Of a DNA stretch of 46,945 bases, positions 35,934-44,514 are shown one piece after another. The notes under the pieces were generated by a model. That model made no database searches and had not been told where the DNA came from. It saw only the letters and a program-made list of their open reading frames with translations. Made by a program: the position numbers and the translations under genes. Numbering within the stretch: position 1 is the first letter of the stretch; each line of letters starts with the position of its first letter. Origin of the DNA: Acidimicrobiia bacterium. Lineage in GTDB: Bacteria; Actinomycetota; Acidimicrobiia; Acidimicrobiales; AC-14. Location of the stretch: the NCBI GenBank assembly GCA_023265025.1, contig JAHFUP010000036.1, positions 1-46,945 on the forward strand, written 5' to 3'.

Positions 35934-37117
35934 CGAAGGAGCGGCCGGCGCTCGGTGGCCAGCCGCTCCAGCAGCTCGACTCCGCGCTCGGGGCCCGGCA
36001 TTGCCTCGATCTCCTCCTTGACGCGACCCGCGGCGGCGCGCAGGTCGGCGTCGTCGAGCAGGGCCCGCACGTCCCGCCGCACAGCGTCGGCCGTCACCTC
36101 ACCCGGCACCAGGCGCCGGCCCACGCCAGCGGCGACGCACGCCGCCGCGTTGTGGAACTGGTTGGCCCCCTGCGGCAGGACGAGCAAGGGCAGGCCGTGG
36201 GCGAGGATCGGCAGGATGGCGGTGCCGCCCTGGTTCACCACCGCGTCGCAGTAGGGGAGCAGCAGCGACTGGGGGATGAACCGCTCGACGTGGATGTGGT
36301 CCGGCTGGGGGCCGAAGTCGGCCGGGTCGTTGTCCGAGCCGATGGTGAGGATGGCGGTCACGGGCTCCGATGCAAGCGCCTCCAGCACGGCGCCGAACAC
36401 GTCACGCGCTTTGGCGTTGAAGACGGTGCCCAGGCTCACGTAGACGACCGGCCGGTCAGCGGGCAGGTCGCCAACCCACGCCGGCAGCGCCTCGCCCTCG
36501 GCGCCGGGCTCGATGGTGGCGTTCTGGACCTGGTGGGCCACCTCGACGCCGGCGATCTCCGCCGACTGCAGGCTGGGCGGGGCGACGTCGATGTAGAGCC
36601 AGCGGTACAGGCCGCCGAACAGGCCGACGTCCACGCCGTGCTGGCGGGCGAGTGGCGCCAGCGTCTCGCCGGCCAGACGGGCCATGGCGCGGGGCCGCAT
36701 GATGCCGACGCTCTGGTCGGCCCACGGGATGCCGGCCTCGGCCGCGGCGACCGGGCCGGCGAACTCGGTCTCGTCGTGGACGAGGAGGTCCGGCTTCCAG
36801 TCCTCGACGATCGGCACGAGGTCGGCGGCCCGGGCCGGCGCGGCCACGCCGGCGAGCATTCGGGGCACGAACTGCTCGAAGCGATCCATGGCGACGAGGC
36901 GGTCCTGCTCGGGGTACGCGGCGCGCGCGTCGGCCATCTGGCGGGCCAGGGGGAGGCCGGCGTGGAAGGCGGCGAATCCGGTGCGCTCGATGTGCGGGCA
37001 GAAGTCGGCGGCGGTGGCGAAGGCCACCTCGTGCCCCGCCTTGGTGAGACTCTGGGCCAGCGCCAGCATCGGGTTGAAATGGCCGTGGCCCGGCAGGCAC
37101 GTGCACAGGACCCTCAC
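35930..37117 (-). CDS. GT1-family glycosyltransferase (macrolide/UGT type)
   Basis: 395 residues, GT-B fold. The N-terminal acceptor half starts MRVLCTCLPGHGHFNPMLALAQSL, split in two in the usual pattern. The C-terminal donor half has PVVYVSLGTVFN, VERFIPQSLLLPYCDAVVNQGG and LPLLVLPQGANQFHNA, the sugar-nucleotide motif of natural-product glycosyltransferases (the common HGG is replaced by QGG). It probably transfers a sugar to the NRPS product. GTG 37117 follows a TAGTGT box by 7 nt (leaderless). It heads the minus-strand half of the cluster (GT, aminotransferase, VOC, loading protein). Confidence 0.92.
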   Translation of the reverse strand: MRVLCTCLPGHGHFNPMLALAQSLTKAGHEVAFATAADFCPHIERTGFAAFHAGLPLARQMADARAAYPEQDRLVAMDRFEQFVPRMLAGVAAPARAADLVPIVEDWKPDLLVHDETEFAGPVAAAEAGIPWADQSVGIMRPRAMARLAGETLAPLARQHGVDVGLFGGLYRWLYIDVAPPSLQSAEIAGVEVAHQVQNATIEPGAEGEALPAWVGDLPADRPVVYVSLGTVFNAKARDVFGAVLEALASEPVTAILTIGSDNDPADFGPQPDHIHVERFIPQSLLLPYCDAVVNQGGTAILPILAHGLPLLVLPQGANQFHNAAACVAAGVGRRLVPGEVTADAVRRDVRALLDDADLRAAAGRVKEEIEAMPGPERGVELLERLATERRPLLR

Positions 37118-37124
37118 CCGGTCG

Positions 37125-37130
37125 ACACTA
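37125..37130 (-). promoter_or_regulatory. -10 box TAGTGT of the glycosyltransferase operon
   Basis: Minus-strand TAGTGT ends 7 nt before GTG 37117, with no Shine-Dalgarno sequence. It has the same geometry as the box before the NRPS operon at 22474. Confidence 0.55.
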
Positions 37131-37156
37131 GGTCCGCTCGACCGGCCTTGGCTCCG

Positions 37157-37975
37157 CTAGTCCGTCTCTGTCCCGGGACCCCCGGAGAGGGCGGCGCCGT
37201 TTCGGGCAAGCACCGCTTCGACGTCGCTCAGCCAGTGTTCGATGGCCGCCGCCCCATCCTCCCAGCCGGGTTCTTCCATCAGCCAGTGACTGTGCCCGGC
37301 GAGCTCGATGAGCTCAGCGCCATAGCGGCGGGCCGTCTTCGCCACCATCTTCGAGGTGATGCTGGGACTGTCGAGCCCGCCTACACAGAGGATCGGGCAG
37401 CGCACGAGTTCCGCGTCCACGGGGTAGCCGGCCAGCACCTGGCGGAAGGCGACGCCGGACTCCGGGACGAGCCGTGCATGCAGCTGCGTGGCCTGGTCGG
37501 CCGGCATGCGGTTCAGCCATGCCCGGCGCGCGGCCCGCCGCGTCGGCAGAAACTGCTTGCCCAGGGCGATGCGAGGCGCCAGCTTCAGGAACACCGGCCA
37601 TGTGCGCGCCTTCGGGATCACGGGAATGCCCTTGGGCGGGCCCGACTCGATCAATACCGCCGCTGCGCACCGCCCCCGCTCCGCGAGGAGCTGGGCGAGC
37701 AGCCCGCCGAGGCTGTGGCCGATCACCACGGGGGCGGGACCGACCTGGTCGAGGACGCGCAACGTGTCGTCCAGGTAATCCTCGATCCGCACCCGGTCGC
37801 GGCTCGTCCGGCGCGTGAAGGCGTAGCAGTTCCACCCGCGCTCGGCGAAGAACCGCACGTAGCCCTCGAAGCACCGGTGGCTGTCCCAGGCACCGTGGAG
37901 GAACACGAGCGGATGTGTGTGGTGGCCGCCGCCAGCCACGACGCCTTGGAATCCGGCGAGCTCGACCTCGTCCAT
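37157..37975 (-). CDS. alpha/beta hydrolase under PadR-type control
   Basis: 272 residues from ATG 37975 (GGAGGG upstream). Fold signs: PLVFLHGAWDSHRCF (oxyanion region), nucleophile elbow GHSLGG (Ser88), PILCVGGLDSPS (acid region) and a C-terminal AGHSHWLMEE with the catalytic His. The SAM-independent hydrolase family is broad (esterases, lactonases, thioesterases). It could be a detoxifying or product-editing enzyme. The promoter on this strand (TTGACA-18-TAATGA) contains a palindromic operator, and the gene is divergent from a PadR-type regulator. Confidence 0.9.
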   Translation of the reverse strand: MDEVELAGFQGVVAGGGHHTHPLVFLHGAWDSHRCFEGYVRFFAERGWNCYAFTRRTSRDRVRIEDYLDDTLRVLDQVGPAPVVIGHSLGGLLAQLLAERGRCAAAVLIESGPPKGIPVIPKARTWPVFLKLAPRIALGKQFLPTRRAARRAWLNRMPADQATQLHARLVPESGVAFRQVLAGYPVDAELVRCPILCVGGLDSPSITSKMVAKTARRYGAELIELAGHSHWLMEEPGWEDGAAAIEHWLSDVEAVLARNGAALSGGPGTETD

Positions 37976-37997
37976 CGCGTCCCTCCCAAGGCTCCCA

Positions 37998-38014
37998 TGG
38001 TCCAGTATGGACCA
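37998..38014. promoter_or_regulatory. PadR-type operator 1
   Basis: Perfect palindrome TGGTCCA-gta-TGGACCA, placed near the expected transcription start of the hydrolase, 23 bp before its start codon. It is the same motif as the second site at 38026, with centres 28 bp apart. Confidence 0.75.
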
Positions 38015-38019
38015 ATATC

Positions 38020-38049
38020 TCATTATGGTCCAGAGTGGACTACTGTCAA
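38020..38049 (-). promoter_or_regulatory. hydrolase promoter with operator 2 in the spacer
   Basis: Minus strand: TTGACA (38044-38049), 18-nt spacer, TAATGA (38020-38025). Operator 2, TGGTCCA-gag-TGGACTA (38026-38042), fills the spacer almost exactly, so binding would block RNA polymerase. A plus-strand TACTGT (38041-38046), 11 nt before the regulator start, suggests that the regulator controls itself too. Confidence 0.7.
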
Positions 38050-38057
38050 GTGGCATC

Positions 38058-38771
38058 ATGCGCCTGTCGACCACCTCGCATGCGATTCTCGGGATGCTCG
38101 CCTTCCGTCCGGCGACCGCGTACGAGCTGGCCAAGGGCATGGGGACGAACTTCACCTACTTCTGGCCTCGGGCCCGCAGCCACGTCCTTGCCGAGGTGAA
38201 GCGGCTGGCCGACCTGGGCTTGGCCCGGGCCCAGTCCGAGCCCACCGGTCGCCGGGCGCGCACCGTCTACTCACTCACCCCGGAGGGCCGGCGGGCCCTC
38301 GAGCGCTGGATGGCCACGCCGCCGACCGCGTTTGGCCTCGAGATCGAAGGGCTCGTGCGCGTCTTCCTGGCACCCTTCGGCAGCGTCGACGATCTCGCCG
38401 CCTCCCTTGAGGCCACGCGAGCGGAGGCCGTCACCATGCTGAACATGGCCGCCGGCATCCTCGAGCAGTACTCAGCGGGGACGGCGCCGGCCCAGGAACA
38501 CATCCATGTCCGCGCCCTGCTTATCGACTTCCTGACCCACTTCGCCGAATGCACCGAAGCTTGGGCGGAGCGGTCGCTGGCGACCGTACGGGAATGGGAC
38601 GACCTCAGCCCAACCGGCAAGGAGCAGGCGGCCCGAAGGACCCTTGCCGCCATGCCGCGCGGCATGAGTGCCGGCGGACCCGCAGTCGAGACCTGGGGCA
38701 ACATCCAGACATCCGCAGGAATGTCACGGAGGGATGTCGAGAACCGGCGAACGGCTCCGTCCCTGGAGTGA
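38058..38771 (+). CDS. PadR-family transcriptional regulator
   Basis: About 237 residues from ATG 38058. N-terminal winged helix: HAILGMLAFRPATAYELAKGM, split as helix-turn-helix, then the wing PTGRRARTVYSLTPEGRRALERW, typical of PadR. The C-terminal half is helical (FLAPFGSVDDLAASLEATRAEA, long helices to about 200), as in Vir-type effector/dimerisation domains. The N-terminal extension found in the open frame crosses the operators and was rejected. It is divergent from the hydrolase, with two operator copies between them, which indicates repression of that gene and autoregulation. PadR members often respond to phenolics or drugs. Confidence 0.9.
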   Translation: MRLSTTSHAILGMLAFRPATAYELAKGMGTNFTYFWPRARSHVLAEVKRLADLGLARAQSEPTGRRARTVYSLTPEGRRALERWMATPPTAFGLEIEGLVRVFLAPFGSVDDLAASLEATRAEAVTMLNMAAGILEQYSAGTAPAQEHIHVRALLIDFLTHFAECTEAWAERSLATVREWDDLSPTGKEQAARRTLAAMPRGMSAGGPAVETWGNIQTSAGMSRRDVENRRTAPSLE

Positions 38772-38900
38772 GCACGGCCACACTGGGCCGTACCGCACCA
38801 AGGAGACATGGTGGCCGAAGCCGCCCGATCCGCGCCCCACCTCCCGAACGCGACCACTCACCCGACAGGCCGTACGGCTCAACGCCCCGCCGCGTGGCTG

Positions 38901-39646
38901 TCACGCGATCAGGGTCGCCTCCTCGATGTTGATCATGCGGGCGTAGAGGACCTGCTCGTTCACCTCGAGGTTGTTGATGAGCGACAGGGCGGCGACAATG
39001 CCTCGGCCGACCAGCTCCGCCTCGACCTCGCCGAACTGGACCTCGAGGAGCACGTTGTCGGCGCGCTCGTCGTTGGAGACGCTGTGGGGGTCCTGCCACG
39101 TCCCCGCCGCGGTCAGCTCGGTGGACGCCTTCAGGAAGTCGAGGGCGTCCGACTTGAACCGCGGCAGCGCCATGGTCAGCAGCTCCTGCTGGACCCGGAC
39201 GAGGTGCGTGCCGTTCGACGCGTCGCCGAACAGGAGGGCGAACAGCACGTCCTTGGCCAGGGTCAGCAGGGCCTCACCCTCGGTGGAACGGTCGGTCGGG
39301 CCGATGAGGGCGGTGCCCTTGTCCGGCGCCGTCGTCGCCAGGTGGCCGCCGGCGATCAGGCCGTCGCGGGTGGCGCCGCCGTGTTCGGCGAGGAACGCCT
39401 CCAGTCTGGGCTGGTCAAGACGGAGACTGGCGACGCGGGAGAGGCGGTCGGCGCGGGCCTTGGCCTTGCGTCCATCACCGAGCGGCGGTCGGCCTCCTGG
39501 AGGCTGTGGGCGTCCAGTGTGAGGCGGACGACCTGGTCGACGAGCCAGTCCCGGTCGCGGACCGCCAGCTCGGCCCGCAGCCGTTCCTCGAACAGCGGCA
39601 CCAGCTCGCGGTTGATCGTCTTGACAATGGTCTCGATGGTCGCCAC
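38901..39646 (-). pseudogene. unknown gene split by a single -1 frame change
   Basis: GTG 39646 has GGAGGGAG upstream and starts a frame (ATIETIVKTINRELVPLFEERL..VMDA) that reads sensibly for about 60 residues and then loses pattern. The -1 frame carries on from RKAKARADRLSRVASL to the end at 38901 (FGEVEAELVGRGIVAALSLINN). One missing base near 39468-39472 (for example GGC reduced to GC) would give a continuous protein of about 248 residues that is mostly helical, with no signal peptide. I do not recognise the family. It may be a true pseudogene, an assembly error, or a frameshifted gene. Confidence 0.6.
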
Positions 39647-39721
39647 GTGTCTCCCTCCAAGGTCGGCTGCGGATCATCGTCGCGCTCGGGCCCGCTCCCG
39701 GCCTCATAAGGTTTGCCGGTC

Positions 39722-40249
39722 ATGGACCTCTTTGAGCAGGTCGACCGCTCGATCTTCGAGTTCGGTACCCGCCTGCACCTTGTTCGCGCGGAGCACTGGA
39801 TGCTGGCCACTCCGTGTGAAGAGTGGGACGTTCGTGCGCTGGTGAACCACGTGGTCGGCGGGGCGACCCGCTACACGATGCTCCTGCACGGTGCCACCGC
39901 TGGCGACGTGGTCGCGACGGTGGCCCTCGATCACCTCGGGGAAGATCCGATGGGGTCGTTCGATCGGCGAGCTGAAGAGGTCGTTCACGCTTTCGGCGAG
40001 CCCGGTGCGCTCTCGCGAACCGTGCACCACCCGGCGGGCGACATATCCGGGCACGAGCTGTTGGAGCTACGGATCACCGAGTTCGCCGTACACGCGTGGG
40101 ACCTGTCCCGGGCCATCGGAGCCGACGAGCAGATCGACCCCGCGTTGGTAGATCCGATGTGGAGGCACATGTCGGTCGCCGGCACTCGTGTGGATCCCGG
40201 TGAGTCGCCGCTGGCTCGACTTCTTCACCTCACCGGTCGCCGTCCGTAG
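39722..40249 (+). CDS. TIGR03086-like / mycothiol-type maleylpyruvate isomerase-like protein
   Basis: 175 residues from ATG 39722 (TTG 39713 possible). It shows the DinB/maleylpyruvate-isomerase N-terminal layout: a helix with the first metal histidine in WDVRALVNHVVGG, a second conserved segment with ITEFAVHAWDLSRAIG, and a C-terminal SVAGTRVDPGESP..RLLHLTGRRP seen in TIGR03086 proteins. Such proteins bind a divalent metal, and many actinobacterial ones may use mycothiol. The substrate is unknown. It is divergent from the broken gene at 38901-39646. Confidence 0.85.
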   Translation: MDLFEQVDRSIFEFGTRLHLVRAEHWMLATPCEEWDVRALVNHVVGGATRYTMLLHGATAGDVVATVALDHLGEDPMGSFDRRAEEVVHAFGEPGALSRTVHHPAGDISGHELLELRITEFAVHAWDLSRAIGADEQIDPALVDPMWRHMSVAGTRVDPGESPLARLLHLTGRRP

Positions 40250-40294
40250 AGGGACCGGTCTGCGGTTCTCTGTCCGGGGGCGCGTTGGCGGGGG

Positions 40295-40486
40295 TCAACC
40301 CCGGATGTAGCCGGCGAAGCCGTTCATCGTCGCGTCCTGGGTCTTGACCTGGTTGGTCTGAACCTCTCGGGTCGTCGGCCGGCGGCCGTGCTCCATCTCC
40401 TGGGCGTCAGCAGCGCCGGCGCCGGCAAGGCCGGACATGACGAGGGACAGGCTGATCGTGGTGAGGGCCCGGACGGTGCGGTTCAT
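40295..40486 (-). CDS. small secreted peptide, copy 1
   Basis: 63 residues from ATG 40486 (AGGAGG 7 nt upstream). Signal peptide: MNRTVRALTTISLSLVMSG with hydrophobic core and an ADA-Q cleavage site. The predicted mature part is 35 residues, begins QEMEHGRRPT and ends NGFAGYIRG. The copy at 44659-44850 on the other strand has the same mature sequence except for two Thr/Ala changes, while the signal peptides differ at about nine positions; this suggests selection on the mature peptide. No known family is recognised. The stop codon lies in a short GGGG-TTGA-CCCC hairpin that is also kept in the other copy. Confidence 0.8.
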   Translation of the reverse strand: MNRTVRALTTISLSLVMSGLAGAGAADAQEMEHGRRPTTREVQTNQVKTQDATMNGFAGYIRG

Positions 40487-40630
40487 GCGACTTCCTCCTG
40501 TTGTCGTGGGTGAACAAGGCAATCGTGCGGCAAAGACGCGCCGGCGCCAATCTGCGCGCCGGCCAGATTCCGCGACCCTCAGGGAAGGGCAACCTGACCT
40601 TTTGGGAACCCCCCGGGCCGACGCGAGCGA
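40487..40630 (-). promoter_or_regulatory. conserved leader of the small secreted peptide, copy 1
   Basis: About 90 percent identical by eye to 44515-44658 over about 140 nt (shared AAAGGTCAGGTTGCCCTTCC, split, and CCTTGTTCACCCACGACAAC). It includes a hairpin GCCGGCGC-loop-GCGCCGGC at 40540-40563. It may hold the promoter plus a structured 5' UTR. Confidence 0.6.
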
Positions 40631-40717
40631 GCGGCTGGCGCGCTCCTGAGCAAAGGTGTTGACCATGGGCCCCTGTTTCGAGAACACACCCTCGCCTCGA
40701 GCGAACAGAGGAGGTCG

Positions 40718-41001
40718 ATGGAGACCGTCGTGACCGATACCTCCAACTCGCGGATCGCGTACACGACGCGCGACGGCGCGGGGTATCGGTGGTTCTGAAC
40801 GGGGAGCGAGGTCCGAGGTACCACGACACCGGGGGCAGCGACCCCTACGGTGGCTTCCTGGGGCGGCTGACGCACGACGACGGCGCGACCGGCGTGTTCC
40901 GGCTCGTGGCGCTCGCCTCCGACCGGGTCGTCCGCGTCGAAGCTCTGCCGGCATCAACCGCCGCGGCGGATACCCCGCCGCTCGAGGCCGGGTCCGGTTG
41001 A
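40718..41001 (+). pseudogene. small hypothetical gene with a -1 frame break
   Basis: ATG 40718 has a strong GAGGAGGT upstream but its frame stops after 26 residues (ends GAGYRWF). The -1 frame continues from 40789 (VVLNGERGPRYHDTGG) to 41001. One extra G in the GG at 40788-40792 would join them into a protein of about 94 residues reading GYRW-VLNGERGP. Alternatively the first frame is a short upstream peptide with a coupled GTG start at 40789. No family is recognised. Confidence 0.45.
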
Positions 41002-41037
41002 ACGGTGGCTGCAAGGTAGCAAGGTGCCTGCCAGTGG

Positions 41038-41643
41038 TCAGCTCGTGAGAGCTGGGACAGTCGGTACGCCAGCGAGAGGAGTCGTGACCTCTTCCCCGCT
41101 CGGACTGGTCGTGGCTCCCGGCACTGAGGGCGATCGCCTGAAGAGCCGTGGCCGAGTCGGGCTGCTCGAGATCTCGGCAAACAGCATGATCCAGGCCACG
41201 ACGATGCCGTCGAGGAGGAGCAGGGTAAAGAGAACGAACTCGACGCGCCTTGGCGCCATTCGTATGCCCAGGTCAGCCACAAGCTCGGGGAGAACGGCGA
41301 CGACACCGGTGCAGGCGAAGAGAAGTGCGCCCGTCAAATTTCCGAGCATGTTCGCCCTGGCCCACCTGCCCGCCGAGCGCAAGTGCAGGGTAAGGACCAA
41401 GCACACCGCGATCGCCGACGTAAGGCCGAAGGACACCCGCCAGAGCAGCTTGCTCACGGGATCGATGAGGGCGAACATGCACATCAGGCCCGGAAAGGCG
41501 AGTTGCACGGAGAGGGCTGAGGCCCGACGGAAGTGGTCCCGGTCTGCGAGCCACTCGCGAAAGCGCGCCTGGGCGACGAACATCCACAGCCCGGTGACGG
41601 TGAGAGAAACTGTTGCGAAGGTGCCGTAGAAGTCTTCGAACAC
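41038..41643 (-). CDS. integral membrane protein, unknown
   Basis: About 201 residues from GTG 41643 (GGAGG 7 nt upstream). About five hydrophobic segments: TFATVSLTVTGLWMFVAQA, SALSVQLAFPGLMCMFALI, VSFGLTSAIAVCLVLTL, LTGALLFACTGVVAVLPEL and FVLFTLLLLDGIVVAWIML (each quoted in part). It ends with a Pro/Ser/Thr-rich tail outside the last helix. No family motif is recognised. Confidence 0.75.
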   Translation of the reverse strand: MFEDFYGTFATVSLTVTGLWMFVAQARFREWLADRDHFRRASALSVQLAFPGLMCMFALIDPVSKLLWRVSFGLTSAIAVCLVLTLHLRSAGRWARANMLGNLTGALLFACTGVVAVLPELVADLGIRMAPRRVEFVLFTLLLLDGIVVAWIMLFAEISSSPTRPRLFRRSPSVPGATTSPSGEEVTTPLAGVPTVPALTS

Positions 41644-41699
41644 GGGGTTTCCTCCCTCTGCGCTGACCATCTCTGCGGACAGAGAGCGCTGTGTTCGGC

Positions 41700-41880
41700 G
41701 TGGTGATACATCCGTCGGGCGTGCCCATCACATGGCGGACGTCGGTCATCCAGGTGTCCAGCGGTTGCATGCGCTCGCCGATGACCCGGGACACGTCGTC
41801 GTAACCTTGGTACCGCCCCGACACAGCACTCGCGCCGGGCACCTGCCAGACCACATCGAGCGGACCAGGGTCGACCGCCC
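41700..41880 (-). pseudogene. remnant of an NTF2/SnoaL-like protein
   Basis: The minus-strand frame DPGPLDVVWQVPGASAVSGR, split, then YQGYDDVSRVIGERM...DVRHVMGTPDG matches the start of NTF2-like (ketosteroid isomerase fold) proteins. There is no start codon before it and the conserved pattern stops after about 60 residues, before the fold is complete. Both ends appear lost, one in the promoter of the GNAT gene. Confidence 0.45.
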
Positions 41881-41883
41881 ACG

Positions 41884-41889
41884 TACCAT
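41884..41889 (+). promoter_or_regulatory. -10 box TACCAT before the GNAT gene
   Basis: TACCAT ends 8 nt before GTG 41898. No Shine-Dalgarno sequence is present, so the start is probably leaderless. Confidence 0.4.
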
Positions 41890-41897
41890 CGTCGACC

Positions 41898-42646
41898 GTG
41901 TGGCCGACGATCGAGAGGTTCTACGACGCCGTGCCGCGTGCGAGCGCCCGGGTGGAGGAGTACGGATCGCTCCTGTTGTTCGTGCAGGCCCACGATGGCG
42001 GTCATCCGTTCTATGCACGGCCGGCCTGTCCGGCGCGCGGCACGCCCACCCTGGAGGACGTGCTCGCCGTACGGGCCCGCCAGCGTGAGCTTGGCGTACC
42101 GGAGTCGTTCGAGTGGGTCCACGACGTCACTCCCGGCCTGCTGGCGGTAGCCGACCGAGCTGGCTTGAGCGTGCTGCAAGCCCCGCTTCTCCTGCTCGAT
42201 CCGGCTGAGCTACCGCCATCTGACCCGCGGGCGAGAGTGCTCGACGACGCTCCGGAGGAGATCGGCGTCGTAGCCCGCCTCGCGTTCTCCTCGCCAGGCA
42301 CCGCGCCTGGGCTCGTCGGTGTCGCGGAACGGGACGCAGCCCTGACGGGCGCGCCGCCGACGGAGAGCCGGCACCGGCACGCCGTCGCTGAGCATCCGGG
42401 CCAAGGCGTCCTCTCGGTGGGCACAGCCCAGCGGGCCGGCGACATCGTGGAGATTGCTGGCGTCGGCACGTTGCCCGCAGTCCGGCGGCAAGGCCTGGGT
42501 GCGGCGGTCACCGTCGCGCTGGCCCGCGACGCGCTGGACCGGGGTGCAGAGATCGTGTTCCTTTCGGCGGGCAAGAGACGATCGCCCGGGTCTACGAGCG
42601 CGTCGGCTTCCACCGCATCGGCACGGCCTGCATCGCCGAACCCTGA
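41898..42646 (+). pseudogene. GNAT acetyltransferase with a frame break near the C-terminus
   Basis: GTG 41898 opens a frame with an N-terminal half of unknown type (MWPTIERFYDAVPRA) and a GNAT acetyl-CoA motif GVGTLPAVRRQGLGAAVTVAL, split by the usual Q/RxxGxG/A pattern, then GAEIVFLSAG. Just after SAG the frame runs into low-complexity Ser/Ala. The -1 frame continues as ETIARVYERVGFHRIGTACI, the expected GNAT end, and stops at 42646. A single lost base at about 42568-42575 explains this. If corrected it would be a protein of about 249 residues that acetylates an unknown small molecule. Confidence 0.75.
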
Positions 42647-42828
42647 TGCTCGGGCCAGTCGGCGCCGGCGCCTCCTGCTTGTAGCTGCTGGACGGCCAGG
42701 ATGCCGAGGGCGATATGCAGCGCCAGTTCGGGGAGCAACATCGCGGCTCCGTCGGAGGTCGTTGAGCAGCGGGATCTGGCGTCAGGAACTCGCCACGGAC
42801 GCCGAACGACACGCACTAGAAACGGCCC

Positions 42829-44405
42829 GTGGATTCGGCAACGCGGTCTGCGCCTAACGGGATGGTGTGCAGCGTCGACCATCTGGCGTCGAGCGCAGGG
42901 GTCGCCATGCTCCGCGCCGGTGGTAGCGCCGCCGACGCCGCCGTCGCCACCAGCGCGGTGCTCGCCGTCACGACCCAGCACATGTGCGGCATGGGCGGCG
43001 ACCTCTTTGCCCTCGTCCACGATCCCGCCGCGCCCGGTCCGCCAGCGGTCCTCAACGCGTCCGGCCGCGCCGGCTCGGGTGCCGACGCCGACCGACTCCG
43101 AGCGGAGGGCCACACCTCGATGCCCTTCCGGGGCGACATCCGCTCAGTGCCGGTCCCCGGCTGCGTCGACGGCTGGCTCGCGCTCCATCACCGGTTTGGC
43201 CGGCTTCCCATCGCCGACGTGCTTGCGCCGGCGATCGCCTACGCCCGGGACGGCTTCCCCGCGTCCCCGCTCCTCTCGCGCTCGTGCCAGCTTCTCGGCG
43301 ACCTGAAGGATGCCGAGGACTTTCTGGCCGCCGGACCTCCCGCTCCCGGAGCGCGCCTTCGCCGTCCCGGCGTCGCCCGGACGCTCGAGGCCATCGGAAG
43401 CGCCGGCAGAGACGCCTTCTACCGGGGCGAGTTCGGCGTCGGCCTCCTCGAACTGGGCCGAGGCGAATTCACCCCCGAGGATCTCGCCGAGCCCGGGGCC
43501 GACTGGGTAGCGCCGCTGGGCGCTCGCGTCTTCGATCACGACGTTTGGACGGCGCCGCCCAATTCACAGGGCTACCTCACGGTCCTGGGAGCACTCATCG
43601 CCGAAGGGCTGCCCCTTCCAGACGACACAGCCGATCCGGCCTGGGCGCACCTACTCATCGAATCGGCGCGGGCCGCGGGGCACGACCGCCCGGCCGTCCT
43701 CTCGGAGACGGCGGACTTGGCGCACCTCCTCCAGCCCGACGCCGTGGCCGAACGCAGGTCGGGCGTCGATCCCGACGCGTGCGCCCTGCTCGGCGCACCG
43801 ACCGGTGACGGGGGAACCATCCACCTTTGCGCCGTCGACGGCGACGGAATGGGGGTCTCGCTCATCCAGTCCAACGCCTCCGGATTTGGTGCCCATCTGG
43901 TGTGCCCGGTGTCGGGATCTTCCTCCAGAACCGTGGTCTCGGGTTCTCCCTCGTGGCCGGCCACCCCGCCGAGTACGGCCCACGCCGGCGTCCGCCCCAC
44001 ACGCTCTCGCCCCTTCTCGTCACCCGACCAGGCGGCGAGCTCCGAGCTGTCCTCGGCACGATGGGCGGCGACATGCAGCCTCAAATCCTCCTCCAGTTGC
44101 TCACGCGTCTTCTCCGCCACGGCGAGTCGCCCGGTCAGGCCATCGCGGCCGGACGGTGGGCGCTCAACAATGCGGGTGGCACGGGCTTCGACACCTGGGC
44201 CGACCCCGATGCGCTGACCGTGATCGTGGAGGCCCACGTCCCGCCGGCTTGGGCCGCCGGCCTGCGCGATCGCGGCCACCGAGTCGACGCCGTCCCAGCC
44301 GGCCACGGCTTCGGCCACGCCCACCTGATCGAACTCGGCGCCGACGGAATGCGCCGCGGTGCAGCCGATCCTCGAGCGGAGGTCGGTGCCGCCGTCGGTT
44401 GGTGA
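42829..44405 (+). pseudogene. gamma-glutamyltransferase family protein with a frame break
   Basis: GTG 42829 lies 6 nt after a TAGAAA box (42817-42822). The first frame holds the large-subunit part: SAGVAMLRAGGSAADAAVAT, GMGGDLFALVHD, GWLALHHRFGRLPIADVL, PNSQGYLTVLGA, and the autoprocessing Thr in GDGGTIHLCAVD followed by SLIQSNASGFGAHLV. It then breaks. The -1 frame continues with PGVGIFLQNRGLGFSL, LGTMGGDMQPQILLQLL and GHGFGHAHLIEL to the stop at 44405. One missing base near 43898-43907 would restore about 525 residues, the normal size. GGTs hydrolyse or transfer gamma-glutamyl groups. No signal peptide is seen. Confidence 0.85.
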
Positions 44406-44514
44406 TCCGTCAACGGTCGGGCGGCCACGCGTCTCGACGCGGCCCGGGACGAACCAACGACGGACAGGCCTCCAGGAAGTTCATGCGGCCCGGATTGCCC
44501 TGGGGCGTGGGTAC

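Noticed and set aside
38808-39845. 345-codon plus-strand frame starting with ATG after AAGGAG
   Set aside because: Low-complexity shadow of the minus-strand gene at 38901-39646 despite a fair ribosome site.
40295-41014. Long minus-strand frame containing the small secreted peptide as its end
   Set aside because: The upstream part is Arg-rich with no pattern; the second copy shows that the real gene starts at the ATG after AGGAGG.
41024-41629. 201-codon plus-strand frame
   Set aside because: Antisense to a protein with clear membrane segments and a good ribosome site at 41643.
42647-42828. Minus-strand frame with MLLPELALHIALGILAVQQL
   Set aside because: Hydrophobic stretch only; no start signal and no family pattern, and it overlaps the GNAT end.
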